Source: an uncultured Pseudoflavonifractor sp. (lineage in GTDB: Bacteria > Bacillota > Clostridia > Oscillospirales > Oscillospiraceae). Taken from it: DNA of 64,000 nt. The translations under genes were made by a program, and so were the position numbers. Positions within the stretch are counted from its first letter, which is position 1. The number at the start of each line of letters is the position of its first letter. Positions 61,797 through 64,000 of the stretch are shown one piece after another. The DNA is taken from NCBI GenBank assembly GCA_904419835.1, contig CAJFTA010000001.1, positions 1-64,000 on the forward strand. Reading direction: 5' to 3'. The notes beneath the pieces were generated by a model that saw nothing but the letters and a program-made list of their open reading frames with translations, did not search any database and was not told the origin of the DNA.

Positions 61797-62567
61797 ATGG
61801 AAGCGGGAAAGGGTGTGCTGTACCTGCGGGGTGTGGAGAAGCGCCCTGTGGAGGGGGAAGCGGAGGACTACGCCTTCCGTATCCCGGCCATCGCCCGGCT
61901 GAAGCGGCTGGAGTTCCGCCGCCCCGTCACCTTTTTTGTGGGGGAGAACGGCAGCGGCAAGTCCACCCTGCTGGAGGCCATCGCCGTGGCCTGGGGCTTC
62001 AACCCGGAGGGCGGCTCACGCAACTTCCGCTTTGCCAGCCGGGACACCCACTCGGGCCTGTACAGGGCTTTGCGGCTGGTCCGCAGCCCGGAAATCCCGG
62101 AGGACGGGTATTTTCTCCGGGCGGAGAGCCTGTACAACATGGCCAGCTATGTGGACGAGATGGAGGACGACCCCCTGACGCCAAGCTACCTGCAGTATGT
62201 GGGCGGGAAATCCCTCCACGGCCAGTCCCACGGAGAGAGCCTGCTGGCCCTGGCCAAGAACCGCTTCTGGGGCAGGGGGCTCTACCTGCTGGACGAGCCG
62301 GAGTCCGCCCTGTCCCCCATGCGGCAGCTCTCCTTCCTGGCGCTGATGCACGACCTGGTGTCCCGGGGCGGCCAGCTGATTGTCGCCACCCATTCCCCCA
62401 TCCTGATGGCCTATCCCCAGGCGGACATCCTGCGGTTTGACGGCCCGGGCGGGGTGGAGCGGGTGGACTACCGGGACACGGAGCACTACCGGATTACCAG
62501 AGAATTTCTCAGTGCGCCGGAGCGGATGCTCTCCGTCCTCCTGGCGCCGGAAGAGGAGGAGACATGA
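61797..62567 (+). CDS. AAA/ABC-type ATPase (SMC-like, stand-alone)
   Basis: A 256-residue soluble ATPase. Walker A VGENGSGKSTLLEAIA (~residues 45-60), a signature-like segment SLHGQSHGESLLALAKN, Walker B GLYLLDEPESALSP and a switch His in IVATHSPILMAYP. This is the COG-type AAA_15/AAA_21 single-domain family of unknown function, sometimes a part of toxin-antitoxin or phage-defence pairs, though nothing here suggests that. ATG 61797 follows GGGAGG. The stop overlaps the next acetyltransferase start (ATGA). Its 3' end is duplicated downstream. Confidence 0.84.
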   Translation: MEAGKGVLYLRGVEKRPVEGEAEDYAFRIPAIARLKRLEFRRPVTFFVGENGSGKSTLLEAIAVAWGFNPEGGSRNFRFASRDTHSGLYRALRLVRSPEIPEDGYFLRAESLYNMASYVDEMEDDPLTPSYLQYVGGKSLHGQSHGESLLALAKNRFWGRGLYLLDEPESALSPMRQLSFLALMHDLVSRGGQLIVATHSPILMAYPQADILRFDGPGGVERVDYRDTEHYRITREFLSAPERMLSVLLAPEEEET

Positions 62568-63130
62568 GACAGCTTGAGACGAAGCGGCTGATCCTGCGGC
62601 CCTGGGAGGACGGCGACGCGCCGGTGCTCTACCGGTGGGCGTCCGACCCGGAGGTGGGTCCCCGGGCGGGATGGCCGCCCCATACCAGCCAGGCCAACAG
62701 CCTGGAGATCATTCACGGTGCCCTGGGTCTGCCCGAGACCTACGCCATGGTCCTGAAGGAGACGGGGGAGCCGGTGGGCAGCATCGGGCTTTTCACCCCA
62801 GACGTGCCCTGCCCGGACCTGCCGGTGCCTGAGGGTATGGCCCAGATGGAGCTGGGGTACTGGGTGGCCCGGCCCTATTGGGGCCGGGGACTGGCCCCCG
62901 AGGCGTCCGCCGCCCTGCTGGACCGGGGGTTCGGCGTGCTGAACTGCGCCGTGATCCAGTGCTGTCATTTTGACTTCAACCAGCAGTCCAAGCGGGTCAT
63001 TGAGAAGCTGGGCTTCACCTGCTTCGCGACGGAGGACGCTGCCGACGGGGCAGGGAATCCCTGCACCCACATCCGTTACGCCCTGAGCAGGGAGCGCTGG
63101 GAAAAGAGACACCTGGAAGGACGGCGATAA
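62564..63130 (+). CDS. GNAT family N-acetyltransferase, copy 1 (RimJ/RimL-like)
   Basis: A 188-residue acetyltransferase of the RimJ/RimL type: N-terminus LETKRLILRPWEDGDA, acetyl-CoA region ELGYWVARPYWGRGLAPEA, and NQQSKRVIEKLGF near the end. The ATG overlaps the ATPase stop. It is paralogous to the next gene (same start LETxRLILRP and the same motif order). It could acetylate a ribosomal protein, but this is inference from the family. Confidence 0.87.
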   Translation: MRQLETKRLILRPWEDGDAPVLYRWASDPEVGPRAGWPPHTSQANSLEIIHGALGLPETYAMVLKETGEPVGSIGLFTPDVPCPDLPVPEGMAQMELGYWVARPYWGRGLAPEASAALLDRGFGVLNCAVIQCCHFDFNQQSKRVIEKLGFTCFATEDAADGAGNPCTHIRYALSRERWEKRHLEGRR

Positions 63131-63193
63131 CGGAGTACTGCTGGAGCGGATGCCAGATATTCTGCTGGCGCCGGATGGAGAGGAGACATCGGA
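63131..63193 (+). repeat. Duplicated 3' tail of the ATPase gene (remnant)
   Basis: The 63 bases between the two acetyltransferase genes contain GAGCGGATGCcagatattCTGCTGGCGCCGGA-type sequence. It matches the end of the ATPase gene (GAGCGGATGCTCTCC then CTCCTGGCGCCGGAAG ... GAGGAGACAT). Translated, RMPDILLAPDGEET parallels RMLSVLLAPEEEET. It shows that the unit duplicated included the ATPase tail and acetyltransferase. Confidence 0.8.
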
Positions 63194-63748
63194 ATGAGAC
63201 AGCTTGAGACCCGGCGGCTGATTCTGCGGCCCTTCCGGGACAGCGATGCGGCGGATTTGTTCGACTACGCCAGGGACCCCCGGGTGGGCCCGGCGGCGGG
63301 CTGGAAGCCCCACGAGAGCGTGGAGGAGAGCCGGGAGATCATCCGCACCGTATTTTCCGAGCCGGAGACCTTTGCCGTGGTGCACCGGCAGGACGGCCGG
63401 GTCATCGGCTCAGCCGGGTTTACCGGCCGGCACCGGCAGGAGGCCGGCGGCCCGGACAACGAGATTGGCTACTCCCTGGATCCGACCTATTGGGGGCGGG
63501 GACTCATCCCCGAGGCGGTGGAGGAGCTGCTGCGATACGGGTTTGAGGACCTGGGGCTCCACACCATCTGGTGCGACCACTATGACGGCAATTACAAGTC
63601 CAAGCGGGTCATCCGGAAGTGCGGCTTTACCTTCCGCTTCCTGCGGATGCAGCAGCTGGAGGCCTTTGACTATGCGCCCCGCCTGGTGCTGTGCTACGCC
63701 ATGACCCGCAGGGACTGGGAGAAGCGAAAAAGTGAGGGACGGTCATGA
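63194..63748 (+). CDS. GNAT family N-acetyltransferase, copy 2 (RimJ/RimL-like)
   Basis: A 184-residue paralogue of the previous gene: LETRRLILRPFRDSDAADL, EIGYSLDPTYWGRGLIPEAVEEL, YKSKRVIRKCGF. It is preceded by GGAGAGGAGACATCGGA. The sequences have diverged enough to suggest distinct substrates. Its stop overlaps the start of the YigZ-type gene. Confidence 0.87.
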   Translation: MRQLETRRLILRPFRDSDAADLFDYARDPRVGPAAGWKPHESVEESREIIRTVFSEPETFAVVHRQDGRVIGSAGFTGRHRQEAGGPDNEIGYSLDPTYWGRGLIPEAVEELLRYGFEDLGLHTIWCDHYDGNYKSKRVIRKCGFTFRFLRMQQLEAFDYAPRLVLCYAMTRRDWEKRKSEGRS

Positions 63749-64000
63749 CGGAATATTATATCCCCACGGAAGCTGCCGAGGCGGAGCTGGTGGAGAAGCG
63801 GTCCCGGTTTATCGGCCAGGTCAGGCCGGTGGAGACCGAGGAAGAGGCCCGGGCCTTTGTGGAGCAGGTGAAAAAGAAGCACTATGACGCCCGGCACAAC
63901 TGCTGGTGCTACCGCCTGCGGGACGGGGGCGTGGAGCGGTACTCCGACGACGGCGAGCCCCAGGGCACGGCGGGGCAGCCCATGCTCAACGTGTTCCAGC
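63745..64000 (+). CDS. YigZ/IMPACT family protein, N-terminal part (runs off the window)
   Basis: ATG 63745 overlaps the previous stop (ATGA). The first 85 residues include YYIPTEAAEAELVEKRSRFIG, HYDARHNCWCYRLRDGGVER and YSDDGEPQGTAGQPML, the conserved core of the YigZ (IMPACT N-terminal) family, thought to act in translation regulation or as a DNA-binding protein. The 3' end is outside the window. Confidence 0.93.
   Translation, partial: MTEYYIPTEAAEAELVEKRSRFIGQVRPVETEEEARAFVEQVKKKHYDARHNCWCYRLRDGGVERYSDDGEPQGTAGQPMLNVFQ

Noticed and set aside
61797..63748. ATPase plus acetyltransferases as a defence or toxin-antitoxin system
   Set aside because: The ATPase is a single-domain type found alone in many genomes, the acetyltransferases are RimJ/RimL-like and not TacT-like with an antitoxin partner, and no nuclease or small antitoxin gene is adjacent.

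Overview
The window is about 64 kb of GC-rich, densely coded bacterial DNA that looks like a chromosome segment of a spore-forming Clostridia. The likely group is Oscillospiraceae, in the Flavonifractor/Lawsonibacter/Pseudoflavonifractor neighbourhood. The reasons are the yqfC-yqfD-phoH-ybeY-era-yqzL-recO order, ECF transporter genes next to truA, addAB, a ClpE-type unfoldase, an apparent THF riboswitch in front of folT, and small Firmicutes families such as DUF951 and YqzL. Lineage is inferred from gene content only. No rRNA, tRNA, CRISPR array or complete transposase was seen.

Layout. 0-10.6 kb: 3' end of leuS, rpsU, a small ORF and a MATE exporter on the plus strand. Then, on the minus strand, a GT-C-like membrane protein fused to DUF6273, a threonine-aldolase-type enzyme, glnS, a D-2-hydroxyacid dehydrogenase, and a lone fumarase-type beta subunit behind a DivIVA-like protein. 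10.8-20.5 kb (plus): an rRNA-methyltransferase-like gene, ecfA1-ecfA2-ecfT, truA (preceded by a duplicated, stopped copy of its own 5' end), a DUF5711 protein, a CvpA protein, pgsA and clpE. 20.5-25.6 kb: a ferredoxin gene divergent from a Crp/Fnr regulator, an ECF sigma factor with a DUF4179 anti-sigma-like partner, and murC. 25.6-33.2 kb: cca and the sporulation/RNA-maturation cluster, with a 165-bp MITE between yqfC and yqfD.

33.3-46 kb is the accessory part. It holds an OmpR-type two-component system, an AT-rich acetyltransferase cassette, and an ABC transporter operon in which one permease is fused to an M1-type metallopeptidase. It also holds a PAP2 phosphatase with a small coupled membrane protein, an SLH-anchored but apparently inactivated phosphoesterase, a truncated glycosyltransferase, riboswitch-controlled folT, hairpin-rich intergenic repeats and an S1 protein. 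46-64 kb returns to housekeeping: DUF951-hisC, xpt, a DUF4914 kinase-like protein, a TetR regulator, an unrecognised 368-aa protein, addB-addA, rpmE, a flavin-reductase-like protein, hflX, an AAA ATPase, two tandemly duplicated acetyltransferases and the start of a YigZ/IMPACT gene.

Functional links. FolT (44.1 kb) is a substrate-binding S component that would use the shared EcfA1-A2-T energising module at 11.7-14.3 kb. The two-component system may control the ABC-peptidase operon, because spaced CCTCCA repeats lie in front of it. The sigma/DUF4179 pair appears self-regulated through an ECF-type promoter that overlaps the preceding stop codon. I did not find a clearly new defence or biosynthetic system. 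The most unusual items are the permease-peptidase operon, the truA 5' duplication, the MITE that supplies the yqfC stop codon, the family of compound palindromes, and the duplicated ATPase-tail/acetyltransferase unit.
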